Source: Prasinococcaceae sp. CCMP 1430
Taxonomy: Eukaryota; Prasinodermophyta; Palmophyllophyceae; Prasinococcales; Prasinococcaceae
Direction: 5' to 3'
Length of the DNA stretch: 64,000 nucleotides
Assembly (NCBI GenBank): GCA_013416795.1
Contig: RQSC01000015.1
Coordinates: forward strand, 244,424-308,423
A program made the position numbers and the translations under genes. The stretch's first letter is position 1. Every line of letters begins with the position of its first letter. This document shows positions 12,244 to 21,447 of this stretch, piece after piece. A model generated the notes under the pieces. It made no database searches. It was not told the DNA's origin and saw only the letters and a list, made by a program, of their open reading frames with translations.

Positions 12244-13856
12244 CACACACATGTACACACGCGCGAGCACGCGTACACGCGCGCGCGCGGCGCCGTGCCC
12301 CGCCCACCAGGGCCCAGCGGCTGCGGCGCGCCGCTGACTCGATCCGTCGCCCGGCAGTGACGACCACCTCCAATTCGAAGGAGGCCATCGACATCCTGCG
12401 CACGCGCCCCGACGACTTCGACGTCGTGCTGAGCGACGTGTACATGCCCGACATCAACGGCTTCAAGCTGCTGGAGATCATCGGGCTCGAGATGGACATC
12501 CCCGTGATCATGATGAGCAGCGCGGGCGACACACAGATCGTGATGGAGGGCATCACGCACGGCGCCGTTGACTACCTGCTCAAGCCCGTGCGCATCGAAG
12601 AGCTGCGCAACATCTGGCAGCACGTGGTGCGACGCCACCAGAACCAGCAGCGCAAGATCACCGGCGAAGAGGAGGGCGGCGGCTCGCGGCGCAGGGACAG
12701 GGACAGGGACGCGCCGTCGAACAAGAAGCAGCGCGTGGTGTGGAACGTCGAGCTCCACCAGAAGTTCGTCAACGCCGTCAACGCGCTTGGCATCGACAAG
12801 GCCGTGCCGAAGCGCATCCTCGACCTCATGCGCGTCCAGGGGCTCACACGCGAGAACGTTGCCTCCCACCTGCAGAAGTACCGCCTGTACCTCAAGCGCA
12901 TCGCGCTGCAGCAGGCCGCGGTTGGGGACGCCGGCGGCGGGCAACAGCCGCAGCAGCCGCAGGACCAGGCGCCGCAGGCGCAGCAGCAGCAGCAGGCGCA
13001 GCAGCAGCAGCAGCAGTCCATTCCGATGGTCGACAACGCGATCGTTGACAACCGTCCGCAGCCGGGGGGCTCGAGCCTGGTGGGAAGCGCCTTGGTAGGC
13101 GGACCGGGTCAGGCCGGCGTCGGGGGCACATTCATGCGGGCGGGCGGACCGGTCGGTGACGCGGCCGGGCTCGGTGGTCCGTCTCTGGGAGGCGACGCGG
13201 TGGGCGGCGGCGCAATGCAGATGCAGAGCGGCGGCGGCATGTCCGGCTCGAACCCCCAGCTCTGGGGACACACGGGCAGCTTCAACAGCAACGGTTCGGG
13301 GCAGCAGCCAGGCGCGCCCCTGGACCGCATGGGGCCCGGAGTCACAGAAGCGCCGAACCCGTTCGGAGGCATGGGCGGCCAGGGAGCCGGCCCAGTGCCT
13401 GGTGGCCACAACCCTTTCGCCACGGAGCCCCCCGCCGCCGACATGCAGCTGCCCGGTCCGGGCTGGGGTGGCGCGGTCAACCAGCACGACGTAGCCACCG
13501 CGGCAGCGGCGCAGGGTCCGATGCAGGGCGGGGGGATGCCCATGCCGGGCGGCATGCAGGGCATGCAGGGGATACAGGGCATGCAAGGCATGCCGGGCGG
13601 GATGCAGGGCATGCAGGGCGGGATGCAGGGTGGGATGCAGGGTGTTGGAGGGCCCATCTCCTTGCAAGGTGACCCTTCCGGGTTCGACCCCAACCTCCTA
13701 GGAACCAGCCCGCGCACCGACAACGACATGTTTTCGATGCTCCTTGACGGTGCAGGGCCCACCGGCGGCGTCGCCAACAATCAGGGGAGCTTCTCCAATG
13801 GCGTCAACAACAGCATGCAGGGTGGCGGCCTCCCTGGCACGTCGCAGGGCTTCTAG
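11534..13856 (+). CDS. Type-B response regulator (receiver plus GARP/Myb domain), interrupted by a gap
   Basis: Exon 1 starts at ATG 11534 ([13 protein letters not shown]) and runs into the N gap. Exon 2 starts at 12358 after a CCGGCAG acceptor; the split first codon gives VTTTSNS. The second half of a receiver domain follows: [12 protein letters not shown] with the phospho-acceptor Asp, MMSSAGDT, and LLKPVR with the conserved Lys. Next come a basic linker and the plant GARP/Myb motif ([12 protein letters not shown] to [11 protein letters not shown]). The tail is Gln-rich, then Gly/Met/Gln repeats near 13540-13645, typical of a transactivation region. Type-B regulators act in the nucleus as the output of histidine-kinase phosphorelays such as cytokinin signalling in plants; the partner here is unknown. 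The start of the receiver with its acidic pocket is in the gap. Confidence 0.9.
11598..12157. other. Assembly gap of 560 Ns
   Basis: An uninterrupted run of N inside the response-regulator gene. It hides the receiver N-terminus and most of an intron, and is bounded on the right by a CA repeat that probably stopped the assembly. Confidence 1.
12158..12250. repeat. CA dinucleotide microsatellite at the end of an intron
   Basis: About 42 uninterrupted CA units from the gap edge to 12241, then imperfect copies. It lies about 110 bases before the acceptor at 12356-12357. Confidence 0.95.
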
Positions 13857-14051
13857 TGTACTGTATGAGCCCGAGCTGTGCTGCAGGCCATATCTGCCGT
13901 GCTCGCGCGATGGCGAGCGCAACAAGTGATATTGCTCGCCAGACGCCCCTTTTTGTTAATATTGTACCCTTCTAATGGCCGCAGAGCTGGACCACCGTTT
14001 CCTCGAGCAAGCCCTCTCGCGCGCGGTGCGCCGCACTGCTTGCTGCGGCGC

Positions 14052-14987
14052 TCACGGACGACCGGCCTTGGTGCCCGCCTTCTTCGTCTTCCGCTTTTTC
14101 TTGCTCACGCCTCCAGCCGCGCCCATGCTCGTTCTGGCCTTGCCTTTCTCTTTGCCCTCGGCCGTTTCTTTGCCCTTGCCTCTGCCCTTGGGAGGGGCTG
14201 GGGCGTCGTCTTCGGCCGACTCGCCGTCGGCGCACTCGTCGAGCTCGGCGTCGGAGGCGCTGTCCTCGCTGCAATCCGAGTCCCCTCGCATCACGTACGT
14301 CCTTCCGTCGTCCATGAAGTCGTCCTCATACCCTGGAGGGAACCAGAAGCACGGGGCCTCACCGTCGCTGTCTTGCGCGCCGTCGGCGTCCTCAGCCGGC
14401 CCATCCCCGTCGAGGTGGCCGACCCTTTCCTCGCGGCGCTTGCGGAACGTGGCAGCGCGCTCCTGCGCGGCCTTCATCTCCTTCAGCGCAGCCGCCTTGC
14501 CCTCTCGCTTCACCCGACGTGAGCGCTGCCCACGGCTCTCAGACTTGTCGACTGCGCCCTCCGCTGTCGGCGCCTGCTCCTGTTGCGCCGCGCCGCCCCC
14601 CGCCCCATTCTCCTCCTCCGTGGCCTCCTTCTTCGCCTTCTTCGCCTCCACCATCTCGAGCGCCTTCACGAACTTCTTGCCCATCATGTGCGCCCACACG
14701 ACCTCCTCCTTGCGCGGCAGCAGCTTGCCGGTGAGCTTGCACATCATCTTCTTGGGGTCGTCTGCGCTCGGGACAATGTGCGGGGCGAATTGCGCCATCG
14801 CCGCTGCGACCTCCTTGGCCTTGCCGTATCGAGCCGAGCTGACGTGCGCACGCACCGCCGCGGCGAGCGCGGGCATCTCATGGCGCGTGTGCTCACACCT
14901 CACGCGGCCGGCCGCGGTGAGCGCAAGCGCACCACCCTCAGCGTCAAGAAGCGCCTGGAGCTCGGGGCAGCCGCCCGCGCCACCCAT
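14052..14987 (-). CDS. SURF2: Surfeit locus protein 2 homologue
   Basis: A single-exon frame of 311 residues. The N-terminal third carries the SURF2 hallmark: ELQALLDAEG, GRVRCEHTRHEMPA, ARYGKAKE, CKLTGKLLPRK and HMMGKKFVKALE. The remainder is low-complexity: Lys/Glu helix, a segment with FWFPPGYEDDFMDDG, an acidic Ser/Asp stretch and a basic C-terminus KKKRKTKKAGTKAG. SURF2 is a nucleolar protein linked to ribosome assembly in other eukaryotes; its mechanism is poorly known. The start ATG at 14987 (MGGAGGCPEL) directly precedes the conserved helix. It is convergent with the response regulator, 195 bases apart. Confidence 0.85.
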   Translation of the reverse strand: MGGAGGCPELQALLDAEGGALALTAAGRVRCEHTRHEMPALAAAVRAHVSSARYGKAKEVAAAMAQFAPHIVPSADDPKKMMCKLTGKLLPRKEEVVWAHMMGKKFVKALEMVEAKKAKKEATEEENGAGGGAAQQEQAPTAEGAVDKSESRGQRSRRVKREGKAAALKEMKAAQERAATFRKRREERVGHLDGDGPAEDADGAQDSDGEAPCFWFPPGYEDDFMDDGRTYVMRGDSDCSEDSASDAELDECADGESAEDDAPAPPKGRGKGKETAEGKEKGKARTSMGAAGGVSKKKRKTKKAGTKAGRP

Positions 14988-15270
14988 GACGCGCCACCTT
15001 CCCCCCGTCTCCCCGCGTCGCTCACGTCCAATCCCCCGCGTCGAGTCCGCCCGCGCTGCCGAGGCTGCAGCGCTCCCTGCGTCCGCGTCCGCGTGCGCTG
15101 TCGCGCGCGCGCGCGCCCTCGCCGAGAGCGGCCACCCCTCCCTTCTTCTTGTTGGCCTCCGGCTGCGTCGCGAGAGATCGCGCCCCCTCTGGCGCCGCGC
15201 GCGCGCCCTCCCCCATGACCACCCGTCGCACCGCGCACGCGCGCGCGCGCGTGCGCCCCCTCGCTCGCAG
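14988..15270. promoter_or_regulatory. Upstream region of SURF2 and proline iminopeptidase
   Basis: GC-rich interval between divergent genes. It probably contains a short first exon and intron of the iminopeptidase, because position 15270 ends a pyrimidine-rich acceptor (CTCGCAG). Confidence 0.35.
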
Positions 15271-16475
15271 TGGTGCTGGCGGACCTGCTGGTGACGGCGC
15301 ACACGTCGCCGCTGTACTNGCCTGCGGCAGCAGCTGCCGAGGCCGCCGCCGCGGAACGAGTGGCGCCGCGGGAGCTGCGCGTCGCGACCACGCCCGCCGG
15401 GGGAAAGCGCGTGCGCGGCACGCTGGACGCGGCGCATGGCGCGCGTCTGGCGTACGAGGTGCACGGCGACGGTCCGAACCACGCCGTCGTGCTGCATGGC
15501 GGGCCGGGCGCAGGGTGCTTCTCGCGCCACGCGGGATTTTTCGGACCGGAGTATACGGTGGTGCTGCTGGACCAGCGCGGCTGCGGCGCGAGCCGGCCGC
15601 TCGGCGGCCTGGAGCACAACACGACCGAGCAGCTGGTTGAAGACCTTGAACTGCTGCGAGCGCACCTCGACATCGACTCTTGGCTGCTGTTTGGTGGGAG
15701 CTGGGGGACGACGCTCGCCCTGGCGTACGCGAGCAGGCATCCGAGCCGGGTGTGGGGCATGATCATGAGGGGCGTGTGCCTGCTACGACGAAGCGAGATC
15801 GACTGGGTCTTCCGGGAAGGGGGAGCGAGCGCGCTCTTTCCACGCCAGTGGGACGAGTTTGTAGGCGCGCTCCCTGAGGACGAGCGTACAGACCCTGTTG
15901 CGGCGTATGCCGCGCGCATGTGTTCGCCCGACGCAAGTGCTGGTGTGCGCGCGGCCGCCGTGCGAGCTTGGGGCCGCTGGTCGATGGCGGTGTACAGCGG
16001 GCTGCCACGTGGAGATGAGCGCAGCAGCGCCTCCTGGGACGGAAACAAGTGGAACCCCGGGGGCGGGGGCGCGTTCGTCGAACCGCAGCAGATCGTTGGT
16101 GGGGGCGATACGCCGGAGGCGCTGCCTGAGCTGAGCAACGTGTCGGGTACTGTGTACAGCTCGGGGGAGGCGCACGCGCTCCTCGAGTGCTGGTACTGCG
16201 CCAATCAAGGGTTCGATTTGCGCGCCGAGCCGCTGCTTGAACGCGTAGCCGCGGGTGCGCTTGATGGCATTCCCGCCATCGCCGTTCAGGGTCGCTCTGA
16301 TCTCGTCACGCCGCCGCGCACGGCGTGGGATTTGCACCGTGCGTGGCCGGAGATGCAGCTTCGCGTCGTTGATGGCGGTCACAGCATGTACTCCCCTCGC
16401 GTCATGGACGGTCTTTGCCAGGCAACCGATGAGATGCTCAGGCACGCGCCACGGGAAGTGGCTGGCGGACTCTAG
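15271..16475 (+). CDS. Proline iminopeptidase (alpha/beta hydrolase, family S33)
   Basis: About 400 residues from the acceptor-bounded exon start. The oxyanion region is VLHGGPGAGC, followed by VVLLDQRGCGAS. The nucleophile elbow is FGGSWGTTLALAYAS, the acid is VQGRSDLVTPP and the histidine DGGHSMYSPR. Proline iminopeptidases remove N-terminal proline from peptides. The plant-like insertion ALPELSNVSGTVYS with EAHALLECWY fits the cap domain. The first residues (VLADLLVTAHTSPLY) and an isolated N at 15319 leave the N-terminus unclear; an Ala-rich stretch before residue 40 could be part of a transit peptide. Confidence 0.9.
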
Positions 16476-16518
16476 CGAGCCAGAGAGGTACAATTGTATT
16501 GCCGATTTTTTCAAATTG

Positions 16519-17454
16519 CTATCGCACTGGCGCGTATACCCTGGTGACTATGTTCTCCAACGTCTCGTTCGAGACGCCCGCGGTCCATGCAAGGCCAACA
16601 GCCAGCTGCGCCAGCGTCGTATGCACCCAGCCCCGCCGCTCAAAGCGCCGCGCGCTCGTGCGCACGCGCTCGCTCAGCTGTTCGCACACCGCCTTGCCGC
16701 TGCGCTCGCGTGTCGTCGCATGAGCGCGCACGCACAAATCGGCATCCTCCATGAGCGCCAAGCTCGCATCGTACCCTCCGCACGACTCGAACGTACCGAC
16801 GCGCACGAATATGGACTGGTCGCCGTAGAAAACGCGAAGCCCTTGCGCGAAGGCGCGAGGCCGCAGGAGCGCCGGCAGGTAGTGCGATTTGAGCTGGTGG
16901 TTGAGCGACGCCAGCCGGAGCAACGGTCCTGTTCGACCTGCCCCGCTCTCTATATGGCATCTGAACGCGCCGACTGCAAAGCCCTCGCCAATCCGCGCAG
17001 TCGACGCGGCGGCTGCTTCGAGCGCACCAGCGGGCAGTTGTGTGTCGGCGTGAACGAAGATGAGAATGTCGTCGGGGCGTGCTCCGACTGCCTCGACAGC
17101 GGCCGCAGCGCCGGCGTTCATCTGGCTCGCTCGGCCGCGCATCTCTCGTCCGCAGCGCACTACACGCGCGCCAGCAGCTTCTGCGAGGCGCGCCGTGTCG
17201 TCGCGGGAGCCGCCGTCAGCGACCACGACTGCGGCGGGCGGTGGGACCTGTGCGCGCAACGCCGCGACGGTCGCTCCAATCGACGCGGCCTCGTCGAGCG
17301 CAGGGATGACCGCGAGCACGCGCGGCGATACTCGCGCGCCCGCGCTTGCGCCGGCTCGCCGACCGCGCGCCGACCGATGTACGCGCGCTTGTCTGCCACC
17401 GCCGCCACCCGCCGCGCGGCACTGGTCTTGCGCGCCCTCGCCACATCCTCCCAT
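16519..17454 (-). CDS. Family-2 glycosyltransferase of the TIGR04283 type
   Basis: One frame of 311 residues from the ATG at 17454. It has the GT-A start VLAVIPALDEAASIG, VVVADGGSRDDT, RGRASQMNAGAAAA, the DXD-like LIFVHADTQLP, then FYGDQSIFVR and GGYDASLALMEDADLC. This pattern is seen in family-2 transferases annotated as selenodomain-associated (TIGR04283). Such proteins transfer a sugar from a nucleotide donor; the acceptor is not known. The ~45 residues before the catalytic domain are Arg/Gly-rich and could be a targeting sequence. It is divergent from the RluA gene. Confidence 0.85.
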   Translation of the reverse strand: MGGCGEGAQDQCRAAGGGGGRQARVHRSARGRRAGASAGARVSPRVLAVIPALDEAASIGATVAALRAQVPPPAAVVVADGGSRDDTARLAEAAGARVVRCGREMRGRASQMNAGAAAAVEAVGARPDDILIFVHADTQLPAGALEAAAASTARIGEGFAVGAFRCHIESGAGRTGPLLRLASLNHQLKSHYLPALLRPRAFAQGLRVFYGDQSIFVRVGTFESCGGYDASLALMEDADLCVRAHATTRERSGKAVCEQLSERVRTSARRFERRGWVHTTLAQLAVGLAWTAGVSNETLENIVTRVYAPVR

Positions 17455-17885
17455 CTCCGCGCGTCTTGTAGACCCCACAACTACCTGCTCAACCGTTCGC
17501 AGTCGCCACCACTGCCGCCGCAGCGCAGCCGGACGCCGCTCGCCGTGCGGCGGCGCCCGCGAGCTTCCGGCGCCACCGCTGCGCGCGTGCGCGCCTGAGC
17601 GCCACCGCCCCGCCCCGCCCGCCGCTGGCACCCCGCGGTAGGGAGCGGCGCCCCCTGCGGTGTGGCGGGCGTGCGCGAGCGCTCGCGCGCACTTGCGCCC
17701 GCGCACTCCAACATGGAGACCCTACAGTAGCGATTCGATGTCTCCATGGAATCCCTAACTAAATACCCAAATCAAATCAAATCGACAACCCAAACCTCAA
17801 ACCCTCCTCGCGGGGATGCAGCACTCGCACGGCTGAGCTGGCGCGCGCCACAACGTCGCGCGGAGGCGGGCCTGGGCTGGGGAAG
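17455..17885. promoter_or_regulatory. Divergent upstream region with an AT-rich patch
   Basis: Between the glycosyltransferase and RluA starts. Bases 17745-17812 are much richer in A and T than the flanks (CAAATCAAATCAAATCGACA), a likely nucleosome-poor promoter core. Confidence 0.4.
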
Positions 17886-18136
17886 ATGGCGGTGGCCGCG
17901 CTCGCGCCGCGGGCACGCGCACCGATGGCGACCGCCGCGACAATCGCCGCTGCGGCTGGCAGCAGCAGCCGCCGCGGCCGTGGCAACGGGTCGCGCGGCG
18001 CGGGTCGCGGGGGTGGGAGGGGTGCGGCGGGGCGCAGTAGCGGCCGGGGAGGGCGAGGAGGCCGCACCGAGCGCGTTGGGAGAGGAGGGTCCCGGGGTGC
18101 GGGGCGCGGGCGTGGACGCGGGCGCGGGCGCAGCCC

Positions 18137-18168
<32 letters not shown>

Positions 18169-19404
18169 GACAACGACAGCAACAGCGGAAGCGCCGCCAG
18201 CAGCAGCGTCCCTCGAAGGGCGAGCAGTGTTGTCCGATGTGTGGCCAGGTGCTCGTGGCGCGCGCATTTACACGCCACGTTGCTTTATGCGCGCCTGAGA
18301 CCTTGGATCCGGAGGGTTGGGAGGCCAGCGGCCGCGATGCGGTCGCCAACTCCGTGGTCGCGCGCCATCCGTCTGCGCGCTCGCTTCCGCGCCGGGTGCT
18401 CGCCGCACGATTCGGCCTCGCATCTGGTGGCGGCTCCCCCGCTACGGCGATGCACCCCTCTGACGTCGCCAGGCAGCTGAGCATCGACGTGGAGACAGTC
18501 GTTGGCATCATCCGCAGCGAAGTACGCGCGGTGCCGATTGTCTCGGACCAAAGCGCGCCGCTTGAGGTGCTCTTAGACGACCAGTGGCTTATGGCCGTGA
18601 ACAAGCCTCCGGGGGTGCCGTGCACGCCACGCAGCCGCCTCGCGGGCGGGAGTGTCGCCAACGCGGCCGCCGCACGCATGGACGGACGCGAGCCTCATGT
18701 GCTCCATCGCCTGGACCTCCAAACCTCAGGCGTCTTGCTCTTGGGCAAGCATCGCTCGGCGGCGGCAGCGGTCATGCCGCAATTCGAGCGGCGTGCGACC
18801 ACCAAGGGGTACATCGCGCTGTGCCGTGGTTGCCCCACGGCTGACGCCTTCTCGGTGGACGTGCCCATTTCGCGCGTCGATGACACTGCACGCTGCTTGC
18901 GCTCCACTCGGGGCGGCGTCGACCCAAAGCAGGCGAGGACCGACTTCGAGGTGCTGGCGCGTGCTCGCGGAGGTGGCGCGTGCCTGCTGCTGTGCCGACC
19001 GCGCACGGGGCGCACACACCAGATACGCCTGCACTGCGCGCACGTGGGCAACCCCATCCTGGGAGATGAGCTATACGACCCCAACTGGAGCGCGGGCGAG
19101 GACGCCGTGCTCGGCGTGCGATTTGCGAGGCACATGCTGCATGCGGCCACGCTGGCATTGTGCGTTCTCGCTCGAGCGAGTGAGCGAGGCGCGCGCGGCT
19201 TGCGGCGGCCCCACACACGCATCCGCTTGAGTGCGCTGACGCGCGCGCGCGCTCGCGCGCTCGCATTTCGCCGTCCTGCCTTACCTCAGCGACCACCCGG
19301 GATCCGCCCTGCGCGTGACGGTCGAGGCGCCGCTCCCCGAGGACATGCTAGCGGCGTGCGCCCAGCTCGGCGTCGACGCGGCCGCTAACCCTGTCGAAGC
19401 ATAG
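17886..19404 (+). CDS. RluA-family RNA pseudouridine synthase with zinc-finger and RG/polyQ N-terminus
   Basis: Two exons, 17886-19159 and 19290-19404. The 130-base intron starts GTGCGTTC and ends CTTACCTCAG. Splicing restores LHAATLAFDHPGSALRVT and a proper family C-terminus (EAPLPEDML), 462 residues in all. The catalytic motif is HRLDLQTSGVL (Asp nucleophile); the second core motif is RTGRTHQIRLHC with GNPILGDELY. Before the catalytic domain lie an Arg-Gly-rich stretch, a polyQ tract (about residues 84-105) and a C-x2-C-x11-H-x3-C finger (CPMCGQVL to HVALC). Family members convert uridine to pseudouridine in rRNA, tRNA or mRNA; the RNA target is not evident. Confidence 0.9.
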
Positions 19405-19718
19405 ATTCATACCCTAATTCGTTGTTTCGGTATCAGTTGAGTGCAGGCCGGTCCCGGATGTGATCCTGTTCGAAATCGGGCATCCCACAACTCGGCAATT
19501 CCGATGGCCACCGGCGGGTGCGCGCGCGCGCAGGCTGTTGGCTGGGGCCACTCGGCGCGCGGGGCGCGGGGTGTTGCGGGGTGGGGCGCGGGCCGGAGGG
19601 GCGCGTGGGCAGAGGGGAAGGGCGACGGGAAAGGCGGGGACGAGGAGAGGGCTGCTGCCCGTGGCGGGCGGCGCGCGGCGCGATGGGCGCGCGCGGGCGC
19701 CTCGTGGGGGCGCCAGCA

Positions 19719-21020
19719 ATGCACGACGCAAGCGAGCGAGCGGCCGCAGCGAGCGACTTTCAGCGGCTGCTCGAGGCGACAGTGCCGACGGTGGAGTGCG
19801 AGGCGCGGGGGGCGCAGGAAGCGCAGGAGAGGCTCAGGCTGAGGGACCTGTGGGTGCGTCGCGCGGCAGGCGCCACGCGGGCCTGCGCGCATGCCGAGCG
19901 CCGGTGCGCTCTCGAGGCGACGCGGGAGGCAGTGCATGCGCCCTAAACCACCACATGCGGTCGCGATGCGTGCGCGCCGCGCGGTCCACCTCAGCCATAG
20001 CTCGGTGGGCTCCGCGGCGGGCGAGTAGGACGCTCGTGTTGAAGGCTGACGCGCCGCGCGCGCCGCGCCGACACTCATCCCCGCTCCCCTCCTCCACCAC
20101 CACACACGTACACACGCACACAGGCCACATACGCGAACGCGTCGGCGAACGGCCGCCCCGTTGAGTTGGCCGATGGGGGCTGTGCGTACTTCGTGCCCTA
20201 CCTGAGCGCGGTGAGGCTCTTCGCTGGGGGGCGTGCGGCTGGTGGCGGCGGGCGCTCGGAGTCGGCGGGCGCGGAGGCGTTGTACGAGTTCTCAGAGACG
20301 CAGCCGCCACAGCTGCGGCCGCCGCTGTCGGAGCGCGCGGAGAAGCTCGCTGGCTCGCCGGCGGGTGCACTCGAGGAAGGCAGCGGCGGCGATTGCGCGG
20401 GCTACGAGAGCAGCGGCGGCGGGCATGGCAGTGCGCCTCGAGCAGCGAGCTCGCCCCCCCCCGGTGCCGCCGACGCCTGCGCGCGCGACGAGGCGCCGGG
20501 CGCGCACGCAGCGGGCGACCACGCGCTGCTCGAGACGCGGCTGAGTGACGTCCACAGAGAGAGCTGGTACGCGGTCGCGTGGTACCCCATATACCGGATC
20601 CCTGAACGGCCTCTGCGTGCGTGCTTCTTGACGTACCACCAATTCATGCTGCTGCCCGGTGAGGGCGGGGGCTGGGAGCTGCCTACGGTGGGCGCGGTGG
20701 CAGCCAATACCGCGAGCGAACCAGGGTGGTTCGCGGGGGGCGGCGTAAACACGGCGGAGGAGATGGCACGGGTGCGCGAACTCGCGGCTGCCGCCGACGC
20801 CATTGCACGGCAGGGCCCCGCCGGCTGGCGGCACGCCGACTTTGAGTTTTTGTGCTCGCGCGGCACCGCAGCTCACCAACTGCCCGTGGGGGGCAAGGAG
20901 GCCGTGAAGGCCAGCGGGGCGGCGAGCGGCTCACGCAAGGCGGCTGGTGGCAGCACTCGGCGCGAGAGTGCCAGGCAGCAGCTCTCAACGAGCAGCTTCT
21001 GCAGGCAGGCGACCATGTAG
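19719..21020 (+). CDS. DUF789 family protein
   Basis: Exon 1 19719-19853, exon 2 20124-21020, 270-base intron (GTGCGTCG...CACACAG), phase 0. The N-terminal block SDFQRLLEATVPTV and LRLRDLW, then CAYFVPYLSAVRLF, and SWYAVAWYPIYRIP with RACFLTYHQF are the order seen in plant DUF789 proteins. These proteins are found across land plants and algae with no established biochemical role. A Ser/Gly/Ala-rich insertion separates the two conserved halves. An ATG at 19683 could add 12 residues. An AATAAA sequence lies about 45 bases after the stop. Confidence 0.8.
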
Positions 21021-21447
21021 CAGCGATTGGGCCTGGCACTCGCGCGATGCTTCAATTCATTCGTTAATAAACGGCGCGACATTCCGCCATCTTCCTGTGT
21101 GCGTGCGGCGAATTTTCTTGCGCGCGGTGTGCGCGCACATTCGCGTCTCCATGCGATCGACGCGGTTGATGTGGGCTTGGCGCAATCTTGTGTGTGTGAA
21201 AGACAGTGGGCATGCAGTCCTCACCCGAGTCTTCAGTGGGTTGAGGTGCAGCGCTGCTTCGCTTGTTGTGATCATGCATGCAAGTGTGCAGAGATATGAC
21301 GGGGACGAGGCGAATTGGATGCGTGCAGTCATGCGAGGTAGTACGAACGGCTTCGCCGGTCGCGGTGTAGGTGGCCTGGTGGTGCTGGATCGAGCGCGAG
21401 CGGGATTCTCCATCCCATGAGGCCACGCGGCCGGTACGTGGTCTTCA
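21021..21447. other. Convergent interval between the DUF789 and rhamnose synthase genes
   Basis: Mixed-composition sequence, less GC-rich than average, holding the two 3' UTRs. No coding pattern. Confidence 0.4.

Noticed and set aside
10910-13667. Very long minus-strand frames across the N gap and the response regulator
   Set aside because: They are carried through the gap by Ns and through the CA repeat as Cys-Val runs; not biological.
13670-13695. tRNA-like T-arm sequence GGGTTCGACCCC
   Set aside because: It lies inside the response-regulator coding frame and lacks the other tRNA arms. No tRNA gene was found in the window.
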